A stretch of 64,000 nt of DNA from Vandiemenella viatica (GCA_031002005.1 CM061920.1:48958610-49022609), one strand, 5' to 3'; positions 23,051 through 33,919 are shown, counted from the first letter of the stretch. Made by a program: numbers and translations. The notes: generated from the letters alone by a model not told the origin.

Positions 23051-25880
23051 GGGAGGAAGACCCGAAACACGAAATTCAGTTACGGGCAACCCAATCAGAT
23101 ACAACACCGGAATGTAGGAGCAACGTAAAAGAATCTCGTCAGTTAAAAGTTCTCGTAATTAACTGTAGAAGCGTTTGTAACAAACAACCGGAACCTGAAA
23201 GCGTTATTTGTAGTACAGAAGCGGATATCGTTATCGGTACAGAAAGTTGGTTGAAACCGGAAATAAGTTCCGCCGAAACTTTTAAAGATAGCATGAACGT
23301 TTTTCGTAAAGACAGATTACATTCTCATGGAGGTGGGGTATTTATAGCTGTGAGTAAATTTCTCCCTTGTAATGAAATAGACGTCGATACGAACTGTGAA
23401 ATCATATGGATTAAACTCAACGTTGCTGGGTCAAAACTCATCATAGGTGCCTTCTACCGTCCACCTGATTCGGATATAGCTATCGTCGAGGAGTTAAGAA
23501 ATAATGTAAATAGTATAGCTAGCCGTTTTAAAGATCATGCTATGATTCTAGGAGGCGACTTCAATCTGCCTTATATTGACTGGCGTAATTACGTTCACAT
23601 CACAGGTAGCAGGGATAAGGCAGCTTCTGAAGTAATTCTCGATTTGTTGTCAGATAATCATCTCGAGCAGCTAGTTAATGAACCTACGCGGTGTCATAAC
23701 GGTAGCGAAAACATTTTAGACTTGCTGGTTACCAACAGGCCAGAATTATTCACCGACATTTCAACGACCACAGGAATAAGCGATCACAAAGCGGTAATTG
23801 CGACTATCAAATTAATGACCGAGCGAAAAAGGAAAAAAGGGCGGATTGTATACAGATTCAGTAAGGCCTCAAAGGAGTGTTTTAGAACCTACCTGAAGAA
23901 CAAAATACCATAACTTCAAGTCAACAAAGGACACCGTTGAAGAGATGTGGCATCGTTTTATACATATAGTCAGGGAAGGCATGGAAATACATATACCAAA
24001 GCGGACAATAAAGGGAGAGGATGATCCACCGTGGTACACATGCGAAGTCAAAAGATTACTCAAAAAACAAAGGAAAATACATGCACGCTCAAGAAGGAAG
24101 GGGTGTCGCAGCGATTTAGAAACTTTAGCTGATTTAAGAGGACGTATTAAGAATGTAATGCGCGAGGCCTTTAACGATTTTCACTCCAAATCTCTCTCTA
24201 AGAGACTCACAGAAAACCCAAAGAAATTTTGGTCGTATGTACGAAAAGTTAATTGCACCAACAGCAATATTCCAGCACTAATTCGTGAAGGTTCCGAGGT
24301 TAATGAAAGCCGCGATAAAGCTAACGTACTAAATACTGTATTCAAAAATTCATTTACAAATGAACATAAGGATAGTATTCCCGTTTTCCCACGCCGTGGC
24401 GAGTCGGTGATGGAATCATTACGAATAGATACTGCAGGTATCGTTAAGCAATTAGAGCTCCTGAAGTGGGGGAAAGCACCGGGCCCGGATGGAATTCCAG
24501 TAAGAGTATTTTCAGAGTATGCTGCAGAAATCGGGCCATTTCTGTCTGATATATTCAGTAAATCATTAGAAGAGCGAAAAGTACCTTCAGACTGGAAAAT
24601 CGCGCAAGTAACTCCGATTTTCAAAAAAGGTGATCGAAGTGATCCTGGGAACTATCGTCCCATATCTATAACATCTGTTTGTAGTAGAGTTATGGAGCAT
24701 ATTATATGCTCGAACATTATGAATTTTCTAGATTGTAATAATTTGCTTACAACAAATCAACATGGATTTCGGAAGAAAAGATCATGTGAAACACAGCTGG
24801 CCCTATTTACACACGACGTAATGAAAGTTATCGATACAGGTTCACAAGTAGATGCAATTTTTTTAGATTTCCAGAAAGCCTTTGACTCTGTGCCACACAA
24901 CCGCCTTTTAGCGAAGCTTCGAGCGTACGGTATATCGGATCAGCTTTGTGAATGGATAAAGGATTTTCTAACTGGTCGGTCGCAGTATGTTGTCGTTGAA
25001 GGAGAAAGTTCTTCTAATCTGGATGTTACATCGGGTGTACCTCAAGGAAGTGTAATAGGACCACTTCTTTTCTTAATTTTTATAAACGATCTCGGAGACA
25101 AAGTGAAAAGCCTTTTTAGATTGTTTGCTGATGATGCGGTTATTTATAGGGAAGTAAGAACTTTGGCCGATTGCTTAGAAATTCAGCGCGATCTGGATGT
25201 TATTTTGGCTTGGTGCGCTGAGTGGCAACTTAGTCTAAATTGTAAAAAGTGCAAGACAATGAGCATAACTAACAAAAAGAATCCGATTGTTCAGAAATAC
25301 GAGTTAAACAATACAGTTATTGATATGGTCGATTCTATTAAATATTTGGGAGTAACAGTACAAAGGAACATGAAATGGGACATACACATTAATTCTTTAG
25401 TAGGTAGAGCAAATTCTAGGCTGCGATTCATAGGTAGAATCTTGAAAAATTGTAATGAACAAACAAAGGAGATAGCGTACAAATCTCTTGTGCGTCCACA
25501 TTTGGATTATTGTTGTGCCATTTGGGACCCGTTTCATAAGGGATTGATCGAAAGTATAGAGAAAGTACAGAGAAGAGCCGCTCGATTCGTGACCGCTTGC
25601 TAAAGTCCTTATGAAAGCGTCACAGAACTGATTAGTAGATTAGGTTGGGAGTCTCTGGTAGATAGACGACACACGTTTCGTTTAAACTTATTGGAAAACA
25701 TGCGTACTCGAACTTTCACTCATGAGTGTAGTGAAATACTTCTTCCACCAACCTATTTGAGTCGGAAGGACAGGAAAGATAAAATTAGAGAAATAAGGTG
25801 CCGGACTGATTCTTATATGAATTCTTTTTCCCTCGTACCATTAGGGATTGGAATGCACAGCAAAGAGATTAGCTTTGGTG
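23020..25880 (+). pseudogene. LINE ORF2: APE endonuclease and reverse transcriptase, lightly broken
   Basis: The endonuclease (23140-23815) shows TESWL, GGDFNLP and GISDHKAV, the metal-binding and catalytic blocks. The RT (23945-25600) shows KAPGPDGIP, DFQKAFDSVPH, SGVPQGSVIGPLLF and the catalytic FADD (25124-25135). The KYLGV and VRPHLDYC-type thumb motifs follow. Lesions I can see: a 1-base frame change near 23900 between the two domains, an in-frame TAA at 25601-25603, and a frame change in the T-run near 25830. Few lesions for a 2.8 kb ORF means a fairly young copy. ORF2 makes the nick and copies LINE RNA; a relative may mobilise the SINEs here. Confidence 0.9.
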
Positions 25881-25927
25881 CTGAGCACCCTCTGCCACCC
25901 ACAATTTTGTGAATTGCAGAGTATATA

Positions 25928-25946
25928 TGTAGATGTAGATGTAGAT
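25928..25946 (+). repeat. (TGTAGA)n tail of the LINE
   Basis: Three tandem TGTAGA units end the LINE directly at the junction with the fold-back arm. Short tandem repeats in place of poly-A are typical of CR1-like 3' ends. Confidence 0.85.
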
Positions 25947-25984
25947 AATGATCCTGCCGGTGTTGCTCGAAACGTTGTGGGCTG

Positions 25985-26375
25985 AGACTATTCGATGAGG
26001 TTCCTGGATAAAAAAATCCAGAACTGCTGCCTGCAGAATAGTACAGGCATTATTTTTTCTGCTATTACCATTTGATTGGTCGGAAGGCCACGTAATTTTA
26101 TGGCAACGGTTTTGCTAACAACTTCAAAGTGATCTTCTTGCAGCCAGTTTTTTTTTATGTTCTTCAGCACATCACTTTGCAAAGATTCATTTCCTGATGG
26201 TTTAATGTTGCTGATTTTTTTTTAGTATTGAGTCTTTTTTTTTTGCATTTGGTTCATTCTCCTTCAATATTTATGCCAGCTTGGCGTAGGTCGCTTCTCG
26301 TTTGTTTGTGTCGTTGTATTCCTGGTACTTCAATTCCTATAGACAGGACTCACTATCATACATATTTATAAACAC
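25985..26375 (-). pseudogene. MADF plus BESS-like remnant, left arm
   Basis: On the minus strand the frame from about 26370 reads FINMYDSESCL, then ELKYQEYNDTNKREATYAKL and LKENEPNA. This is a MADF domain with stops exactly where Trp and Val are expected. It continues (26182-25988) as DHFEVVSKTVAIKLRGLP and TNQMVIAEKIM, a C-terminal segment resembling the BESS-like end of MADF proteins from transposons. It is the mirror partner of the right-arm copy, which shares the same stops, so the gene was already dead, or the arms were homogenised, when the palindrome formed. Confidence 0.6.
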
Positions 26376-26523
26376 GGAACATCACGAAACGGAACATTAG
26401 AAACAAAACACAGAAACAAAATCGCAACACATGCAGGTACTTTCAAGAAATCCTCGAAGGCCGACTGACCGCAGGACACACACGCTGAGATTCTCACCCT
26501 CCCTCCCGGCCTTCGAGGAAATA

Positions 26524-26665
26524 AAGGCCGCCACACACGTGCGGGAAACCCAAGGGATTTGGACGCAATGGTCACGGCCTTGCGGGATCCCGCCACGTGT
26601 GTGGGCACTTGCTTGAGGCCGTGGCCGCACCCCAGTGCGGCCACGGCCTCACCGAAATACAATTC
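26524..26665. repeat. Loop segment of the fold-back element
   Basis: A segment of about 142 bp between the arms, itself rich in short inverted repeats (GCCGTGGCCGCAC / GTGCGGCCACGGC) and carrying CACACACGTG motifs at both ends. Nearly the same segment appears reversed just outside the element at 27869-28012. Confidence 0.8.
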
Positions 26666-26815
26666 TTATTTCCTGGAAGGCCGGGAGGGAGGGTGAGAAG
26701 CTCAGCGTGTGTCCTGCGGTCAGTCGGCCTTCCAGGATTTCTTGTGAGTGCCTGTATGTGTTGCGATTTTGTTTCTCTGTTTTGTTTCTAATGTTCCGTT
26801 TCGTGATGTTCCGTG

Positions 26816-27375
26816 TTCATAAATATGTATGATAGTGAGCCCTGTCTATAGGAATTGAAGTACCAGGAATACGACACAAACAAACGAGAAGCTACCTACG
26901 CCAAGCTGGCATAAATATTGAAGGAGAATGAACCAAATGCAAAAAAAAAAAGAATCAATACTAAAAAAAAACAGCAACATTAAACCATCATTAAATGAAT
27001 CTTTGCGAAGTGATGTGCTGAAGAACATTAAAAAAAAACCGGCTGCAAGAAGATCACTTTGACGTTGTTAGCAAAACCGTTGTCATAAAATTACGTGGCC
27101 TTCCGACCAATCAAATGCTAATAGCAGAAAAAATAATTAATGACACCCTGTTTCAAGTCGAAATGGGCTGTTTAGGAATGTACAGTGAGCAACGGTTACC
27201 TACTTCTGGCCTGTACTATTCTGCAGGCAGCAGTTCTGGATTGTTTTCCCAGGAACCTCATCGAATAGTCTCAGCCCACAACCTTTTCAAGCAACACCCG
27301 CAGGATCATTATAAACCACCAGCAGATTTTGATAAATTATCAAAAAACAACGACACAGCAGCAATTGTTCTATAA
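26816..27375 (+). pseudogene. MADF plus BESS-like remnant, right arm
   Basis: Plus-strand mirror of the left-arm gene. The MADF part (26816-26960) reads FINMYDSEPCL, ELKYQEY, then DTNKREATYAKLA with one codon deleted. The BESS-like part and C-terminus (about 27055-27375) read LPTNQMLIAEKIINDTLFQ, then EMGCL, and the frame stays open to 27375 with YKPPADFDKL. Stops and frame changes separate the two. Probable accessory DNA-binding protein of a PIF/Harbinger-like parent, now non-functional. Confidence 0.6.
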
Positions 27376-27868
27376 AATTATAATGCAAATGATGTCATGT
27401 GATTTGAATTTGAGTTTACATCACATGATCAACTATATTAATGACAACATGACTTTAAACTAATATTATTTTAATTTAGTTTTTGTCATTTAAACTTAAT
27501 TTTATGTTGTTGATGTATTTACGAATGGGAATAAATCAATTACAGTAAAAGTCTGGCTATCCGAGTTCCGATTATTTTTGAAATATGATAGGAAGCTTTT
27601 ATTAAGATATGGAAATACAGAAAAAGGCTGCTTCAAGTTTTACTAGGCAACTTAGAGAGAGGTAGCACTGTGACAGATTCAATAAAGAAAATAGTAACAG
27701 CAGCCAACGCGTGCACATCATCGGATGCTGCCATCGTGAAGCCAACTCTGAAACCCTTGAGGATTTTAACCCCCCGTGTGTGTGCAGCGCCACTTCGATG
27801 AAATCCCTGCGATCCGGCCCGCGGACTGTTTCCCTGCGGCCCGGCCTCCACGTGTGTGGCTACCTTAA

Positions 27869-28012
27869 GAATTGTTTTTAGGTGAGGATTTGGCCGCACT
27901 GGGGTGCGGCCACGACCTCAAGGAAGTGCCCACACACGTGGCGGGATCCCGCAAGGCCGTGACCATTCCGTCCAAATCCCGTGGGTTTCCCGCACGTGTG
28001 TGGCGGCCTTTA
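27869..28012. repeat. Reversed copy of the fold-back loop
   Basis: Starts GAATTGTTTTTAGGTGAGG right after the TTAA and ends GCACGTGTGTGGCGGCCTTT. It matches the reverse complement of 26524-26665 with few differences. It may be a small MITE of its own or part of a second fold-back unit. Confidence 0.8.
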
Positions 28013-29540
28013 TACGCACCCAGACTATGTTCAAAGAAACGTCTAGCATAGTACAAATACACAATTCAGTCCCTGTGCTATTGCACTGAATGTGGGTATT
28101 GACTAAGATCCCTGTCCATTCAAAGTTTCCCTTAAACTGTCTCCTCGCAGATGTCGTCTCTGTTTTCAGTCTCTCCCATAAAACCATATCTCCATCTCTA
28201 CGTTGTGCTTTGATGTGAAAACATCTATTCGCTCGTTAAGTATAGTGATAGCCGGTAGAACTTGCTTGAGTTACAAAATACCGTCGGATTGGAATCGCTG
28301 ACAACTACGAGACTAATAATGCGTTAATAACAGTTCAACCCACAACGAGCAGTGCATATCTGTACGTGTTTGTCGTGCTGCATTTGTTTCTCCAGTGATG
28401 TCATCGGTCTAGTGAGAGTACACATTAGCGATTGTTTGGAATTACCGTCGTGTAAAGTTATAAATTAGCGTAGCGTGCAAGTGTTCAGCTAGGACGTTGA
28501 TTCAAGTGTCGTAAAGAGCTCGCGAAGCACTACTACGAGCCAAAGCGATATAATAAAAATATTCCTCGCGATATAAGTGAAGATCGATATTAAATTGAAA
28601 TTTACAAATAAATAAATAAAGACGTCTTCTCATATGAGTCATAAGACCTTCAATCAAAGCTACTATCTATGGAAATACCAAATCTATGACAAAGATGCAA
28701 ATCGTGCATAAATGTAGCCTTCAACTGATCGATCCACATGTGGGCGATATCTGCATGATCAACGTGATCGTGGACGGAGGTCTGAAATTTCTGCTTGCAT
28801 TGAACTACATCCACCATGGCACACGGATTTAGGATATACAGATGCTGATCCTCTCGTTGCTGGCTAGGTACTCGGTCAATATTCATAACATCATACTGAC
28901 ATTGGAAAACTTGACGCGAATGCCCCTCATTCTTAATGCCGACAGCAATAAGACAGCGCTGAATGACTTGATGCTCGCGCAATTTAGTATGATACCCGTG
29001 ACGATTCCTTGCGCCGCAACACTCGCAAAACCAGCATTGATATGACTTTCAGCAGACACTTGCGAAGTGTACATGGTTATTTTATCTACCACAGGCCTCT
29101 GATACATGCGCTAAACTTCTAATTTGTCTATTCTATGACTATTTTATTACTCTATGTAACCACTGTATTAAAGAGATTGGTAATTAAATTAATACAAAAC
29201 ATTTGTTATGATTTTATTACAACGTTTTCACGAAAAATTTACTGCGCGGACGCGAGCTACACCTTCCCAATTTTTTTTTTTTTTTTACCCCTGATAACTC
29301 TTCCATTTGCTCTGGTTTAAAAGCGTAATAACTCAGAAAAACTGAGCAGATAGGCTATACTTTTTCATCAGTAACTACTTCAGTATCTAAACAGTTTTCG
29401 GGAACGTAACTGACGTTAATTAAATCATCAAGAAAATATATACATAAGATGAATAAATAACAGCAAAATACTATTGGTTCGATTCCGGTCTAAGCCACTG
29501 TTGTTTGATAGTTCCCCCCCTCCTCCCCCACTAAGGTCTT
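28013..29540. other. No recognisable gene
   Basis: Unique sequence. Frames at 28650-28982 (minus) and nearby show no motif. A T-run occurs at 29271-29286. Confidence 0.5.
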
Positions 29541-29735
29541 AAACATCGTCGACATCGAGTTCATTAGAGGTGGAAAGGGGACAAGGAACGGTAAGGAATT
29601 CGGCCATGGCCTTTTGAAGGAACCAGCCCGGTATTCGCTTGGAGAATTTCGGGAAATCAGATAGCCTAATGGACATTCGAACCTCAGTCCTCCCGAATGC
29701 GAAGCTCGAGCGTTTCTGCTGACTCACCTGTTCTG
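29541..29735 (-). mobile_element. tRNA-derived SINE, decayed
   Basis: Minus-strand copy with the ACATCGAGTTCATTAGAGG tail block, GGCCATGGCC body block and a degraded head (GGTTCGAATGTCC equivalent near 29675). Confidence 0.75.
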
Positions 29736-30742
29736 AAGTAAGTGCCATAGTTCGTATTGTGGCGTCTGCACAGTGTTATAACTTGGATATCTCATTCAAA
29801 TGCGTTCGTACAATGAACATGGAACTGGAACTGGTTGTATGGCGTTCTTGTGAAAAGCAATTAAATTTCCAGCACTTCACGTCTTAAAGAATCAGTATGT
29901 CTTGGAAATGCATCAACTGCGGAATGAGGAGTTCCTAAAAGCTATTACTTTCAGCAAAGCATAATATTCATGCAGCACATATTTTCCCGCCACAGAGTTC
30001 CAAAACAATGAAGTTATAGTGAGGGAGAGGAGAAACATTCCGCTGTAACTGACTCCACAATCACATCCAGATGCTCCCTGAGAAAGCAGTTCCAACTAAA
30101 CTTAAGATGATAAGCTCGGTGCAGTGATCGCAGTGACAGCACCAATCGACTCCTGAGCCGTGGAGGCTCAAATATAACCTTGGTTTTCTGTTCACATGTA
30201 CCAACTGTCTTTGGAGCTCTGACCGTTGTTAAAAGTATGAAATACGTTTCTGAACTGTAATTTATTCCAGAGGAGCAATCGATAGCCATTCATTCCAACA
30301 AGAAATATACCGGACATAGCGGCAAGCAACTGACGAAAAATACATTCTTTTACGGCAAGACGCGGAAAACCAACGCTAAAGTAATTGCTTTCACTATCTT
30401 TTGTAGACTTTCGGTCTACCATTTATTGTTGAAATTAGAGATCATAACTGAGTTAGACAAATCGTTTGGTTCATCTGGAAGACAATACTCAACAGTTTGT
30501 TCGACTTATTTCTGTACACCGGCATCGCATCACGTGTACATTCAGAACACCTGCCACTGATACTGCTGGCACCGTTTACACAGTCCCTTGACTTGCCAAA
30601 GTGGAAGACCTGTTAGAAGCCTCAAGATCCCTCTCGTTGTAAATCTCAAATAGATATCACCCTTTTAAGACTTTGCCTTTCGTGCTATCCGCGAGCACGA
30701 TCTCACACTGGAATTAATGAATCCAGATCTCTGGGATTAATC
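29736..30742. other. No recognisable gene
   Basis: Unique sequence with chance frames only. Confidence 0.5.
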
Positions 30743-30930
30743 TTGTTGTGACACCTGAGAGCCGTTTGCGATTACACGGTCCTTGATTCGCGGGTACGAG
30801 TGTTCGAATCCCCACCTGTCCATCCAGATCCAGGTGTTCCATGGTTTCCTGAAATCGCTCCAGACGAATTCCGCTACGGTTCCCGTCAAAAGGCTATGAC
30901 CAAATTCCTTGTCACTCATTGACGAAGCTC
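30743..30930 (+). mobile_element. tRNA-derived SINE, diverged
   Basis: B-box-like GTGTTCGAATCCCC (30800-30813), followed by CCATCCAGATCCAGGTGTTC and a body with CCATGGTTTCCTGAAATCGC. Older than most copies; the tail is degraded. Confidence 0.7.
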
Positions 30931-31600
30931 AGTGAGGTCTATGCATTTCGGAGAAGTAGAGCGAGAACGAATAATTTCTGCAAGTTGTCCTTTGTTTTAA
31001 AGTAAATGTTATGTTTGCAGTATCTCTTTATTACTATTAATATTTCCAGATCAATTTATCCATGCATACATTATTAACTCTATATGAGGCTTCATTCTGT
31101 TGATATTTGAGTAGTGTAACCAGTGGAAGTCGTCATAAACGAAAGTGGAAAGTGAAATGATTGTGAAACTATGTAAGGTTTTGTGTTCGTGGTATTATTT
31201 TTGTAAAACGTGTAGTTATAGGATAGTAACAGCAATATTCGTCAAGTTAATAGCGTGATACTCCCTGTAACTAATAGCGGGAACAATAATCGCTATACCA
31301 TACCAGAGTATGCGAGTTCGATACCTGATATCGTGAAACCAATTTAGGTGTTCGATGATTTCTCTTTTTTTAAAAAGGATTTCCTTCCCCTTGCTTATCC
31401 ATCATCCTCTCGTTGCTCTAAGGAACTTGTAATTAGCAAAAATTATGTACTCATTACATTTTGTTTGTGACATAAAAGCAAAATCGTGGGCTCCTGGACT
31501 GGCAGATTCCAGCCCGGCTCGCCCATTTATTCATGTGAAGCCTCCTGTAAGTAACTTTGACATGATCAAGGGAAGAAGAGTAGTGCTATAACGATGAGGC
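30931..31600. other. No recognisable gene
   Basis: AT-rich spacer leading to the minisatellite region. Confidence 0.5.
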
Positions 31601-31617
31601 GGCGCCATCTTGGATTT

Positions 31618-31870
31618 TTAATTGAATTGCGTGGGGTCCTTAATTGATTTTAATTGATTTTAATTGAATTGCGTGGGGTCCTTAATTGATTTTAATTGAT
31701 TTTAATTGATTTGCGTGGGGTCCTTAATTGATTTTAATTGATTTTAATTGATTTGCGTGGGGGGGGAGCCCTAATTGATTTTAATTAAGGCTAATTGAAT
31801 TGCGTGGGGTCCTAATTGAATTAAGGAGGGGAGCCGAGGAACTAGGGGAGTTTAATTGAATTAAGGAGGG
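31618..31870. repeat. AT-rich minisatellite (TTAATTGATT units)
   Basis: Three to four units of about 42 bp built from TTAATTGATTTTAATTGATT and GCGTGGGGTCC, then shorter variants with GGAGGGGAGCC. It precedes the larger tandem units upstream of the unrecognised gene. Confidence 0.9.
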
Positions 31871-32265
31871 GAGCCGCTGCAATCTCACATCTGTAACCTC
31901 AGATTGACCTTATTATTTCCTTATGTACAGCGGTCAGCGGACAGTTTTTTCCCCATGGTTTTAATTTATGCTAATTGAATTGCGGGGAGGGGGTCTCACA
32001 TCTGTAACCTCAGATTGATCTTATTATTTCCTTATGTACAGCGGTCAGCGGACAGTTTTTTCCCCATGTATTCTTATGGAGGATGGAGTGAGCCCACTTT
32101 TCCCCCCATGGCGGGGAGCCTTAATTGATTTTAATTAATGCTAATTGAATTGCGGGGAGGGGGTCTCACATCTGTAACCTCAGATTGATCTTATTATTTC
32201 CTTATGTACAGCGGTCAGCGGACAGTTTTTTTCCCCATGTATTCTTATGGACCTGTCTTTGCAGA
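31870..32265. repeat. Tandem repeat with CAGCGGTCAGCGGACAG core
   Basis: Three units, near 31880, 31992 and 32162, each running CTCACATCTGTAACCTCAGA through CTTATGTACAGCGGTCAGCG to TTTTTTCCCCATG. They are separated by AATTGAATTGCGGGGAGG spacers. Confidence 0.9.
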
Positions 32266-32304
32266 CAGTTTGGAGCGGAGGGGAGCCGAGGAACTAGGGG
32301 AGTT

Positions 32305-32980
32305 TAATTGAATGCGGGTCCGTAATTGAATGCGCCACACCCGAATTATCGCTCCCCTCCGGAAGCCATCAATTATCGCTCCCCTCCGGAAGCCATCAAT
32401 TATCGCTCCCCACGCAGCTGCAAGATGCGGGTCCGTAATTGAATGCACACACCCGGAAGCCATCAATTATCGCTCCCCACGCAGCTGCAGGATGCGGGTC
32501 CGTAATTGAATGAGCACAGCTGCACCACACTCGAATTATCGCTCCCCTCGCAGCTGCATGATGTGGGTTCGTAATTGAATGCACACACCCTGAAGCCATC
32601 AATTATCGCTCCCCTCGCAGCTGCATGATGCGGGTTCGTAATTGAATGCACACACCGGAAGCCATCAATTATCGCTCCCCTCGCAGCTGCATGATGCGGG
32701 TTCGTAATTGAATGTGCACAGCTGCACCACACTCGAATTATCGCTCCCCTCGCAGCTGCACGATGCGGGTTCGTAATTGAATGAGCACAGCTGCACCACA
32801 CCCGGAAGCCATCAATTATTGCTCCCCTCGCAGCTGCAGGATGCGGGTTCGTAATTGAATGAGCACAGCTGCGCCACACTCGAATTATCGCTCCCCTCGC
32901 AGCTGCATAATGCGGGTTCGTAATTGAATGAGCACAGCTGCACCACACCCTAATTATCGCTCCCCTCGCAGCTGCAGCCC
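32305..32980. repeat. GC-rich minisatellite next to gene start
   Basis: About eleven units of 50-90 bp containing AATTATCGCTCCCC, GCAGCTGCATGATGCGGGTT and CGTAATTGAATG, often with CACAGCTGCACCACAC. The array ends within 25 bp of the ATG at 33003. A 161-codon minus-strand frame runs through it only because many units are multiples of three. Confidence 0.92.
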
Positions 32981-32989
32981 CACCCGGCG

Positions 32990-33002
32990 TCAGTTTGCAG
33001 CC
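32990..33002 (+). promoter_or_regulatory. TCAGT initiator, locus 1
   Basis: TCAGT at 32990-32994, with its A exactly 11 nt before the ATG at 33003. The same motif and spacing occur at locus 2. TCAGT is the consensus arthropod initiator and also an early-promoter motif in some insect DNA viruses. No TATA box is visible at -30 here. Confidence 0.5.
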
Positions 33003-33665
33003 ATGCCTCGTCTAGTGATGTTGTTCTCCTCTGTCTACCAACTCAACGCTGGTGATACGAAACGTTTGACGATAGGGTTATCGTCCAAACACGAGTTTGA
33101 ACCTGTTGTTGTTCTGGAAAAAGTGGGACACAATAAAATTGTTTTAACATACGACGAATGGAACGTCCTGATCCAGGTATTGGACGTAGTGTCCGAGTTA
33201 TTCAACGCCGGCACTGACAGCATCCCACTTGGTGAGCACACCGTCTCCTGCCGAACGATTGCCGGGGTGAAGACTGTTTGTTTCCACCTCAATGACGATC
33301 CTGCCAGCGGCGTCTTCTTCGGCCAGTCTACTTGGAGGAACTTCGTCGACGCGCAGCCGACCGTGACCAACGCCTTGACCGTCAAGCAGAAGTGGGGCTA
33401 CTTGGTGCACGATATTATACTGAATTTGTGGACATTCTAGCTAATAAAGTGCTACGAGACTTCAATATGGCTACAGTGCAAAAACCTGATTGACATGCAT
33501 ATTAATAATGTTCGTGTAGCTCAAGTGACATACAGTTCATCATTGGATTATGCGCAATTAAGACTTGAACTCATTGCATATAAAAATTTGTTAGTATCTG
33601 ATGATGTAAATAATATTGTAATTAAGAATTATGAACCTGGATATGATGTTTGTGGACCTTATTAA
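33003..33665 (+). pseudogene. Unrecognised repeated gene family, locus 1 (frameshifted)
   Basis: I do not recognise this family. The open part (33003-33440) gives the N-terminal two thirds. Compared with locus 2, one base is lost near 33404 and one gained near 33485; beyond that the original frame is regained and runs to the TAA at 33663-33665 (tail YEPGYDVCG). The two copies share VYQLNAGD, KRLTIGLSSKHEFEPVVVLE and HINNV. The first 60 residues (beta-rich, then a TYDEWNVL helix) faintly recall a PC4-like single-strand-DNA-binding fold; this is a guess. There is no signal peptide or membrane segment. Conservation of residues over bases (synonymous-type differences) suggests it once made protein. 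Confidence 0.7.
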
Positions 33666-33689
33666 CTAAAGTGTTTAAATCGCAATCAG

Positions 33690-33919
33690 CATACTACAAG
33701 GTGTTTGTGAGTGAATTGGCTGACAAAGTGTTGAGTGACTACTACACATGTACTGCCTCAGTGTCGAAGTTAATGGATATGCACATCAACAACGTTCATC
33801 CTATTCATGTGTCTTACAGTTCTACAATTGACTTTGGGCAATTAAGGAATGAAATAGTTGCATACAAATATTTGATTGTACTTAATGATGTATGCAGAAT
33901 TGTAAACAGTAAAGAATAA
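33690..33919 (+). pseudogene. Second, C-terminal-half copy of the same family
   Basis: The open frame contains YYKVFVSELADKVL, then KLMDMHINNV, VSYSSTIDFGQLRNEIVAYK and a short tail. It aligns with the C-terminal third of the family (YYKEFVNILANKVL ... HINNV ... HEIIAYKNLLVLDDV) but is clearly diverged. No N-terminal half precedes it: sequence before 33690 is the 3' end of the first copy. AATAAA (33915-33920) overlaps the TAA stop. Confidence 0.65.

Larger units (their letters stand above)
21584..25946 (+). mobile_element. CR1-type LINE, near full length
   Basis: It starts with three complete and one partial 123-bp repeat, followed by ORF1 (22079-23050), ORF2 (about 23020-25880) and a short 3' UTR ending in a (TGTAGA)n tail. 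It interrupts the left arm of the fold-back element: arm sequence stops at ATCAAAATCTGCT and resumes at AATGATCCTG. The intact right arm has about 10 extra bases at that point, so insertion came with a small target deletion and no clear duplication. CR1 clade is inferred from the esterase-type ORF1, APE endonuclease, RT and a short-repeat 3' tail rather than poly-A. Confidence 0.9.
21030..27864. mobile_element. Fold-back DNA element with MADF/BESS arms, split by a LINE
   Basis: Both ends carry the same 22-bp inverted repeat, starting GGTAGCCACACACGTGG, and both are flanked by TTAA (21026-21029 and 27865-27868). Without the LINE it is about 2.5 kb: left arm 21030-21583 plus 25947-26523, a loop at 26524-26665, and right arm 26666-27864. 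The arms match in inverted orientation almost throughout. Each carries the remains of a MADF plus BESS-like ORF, as in PIF/Harbinger accessory proteins. A TTAA flank also fits a TTA duplication plus one A, or the TTAA-targeting piggyBac/Kolobok groups, so the superfamily is not settled. No transposase is present. Confidence 0.8.

Noticed and set aside
24181..24624. 147-codon minus-strand frame
   Set aside because: Antisense shadow of the LINE RT.
26366..26832. Overlapping 60-98 codon frames around the fold-back loop
   Set aside because: They read through GC-rich inverted repeats on both strands and mirror each other; structure rather than coding explains them.
32463..32948. 161-codon minus-strand frame
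   Set aside because: It is a translation of the minisatellite; the repeats keep the frame open by unit length, with no domain.
31618..32980. CRISPR-like array
   Set aside because: Units are contiguous, variable tandem repeats without unique spacers in a eukaryotic context.
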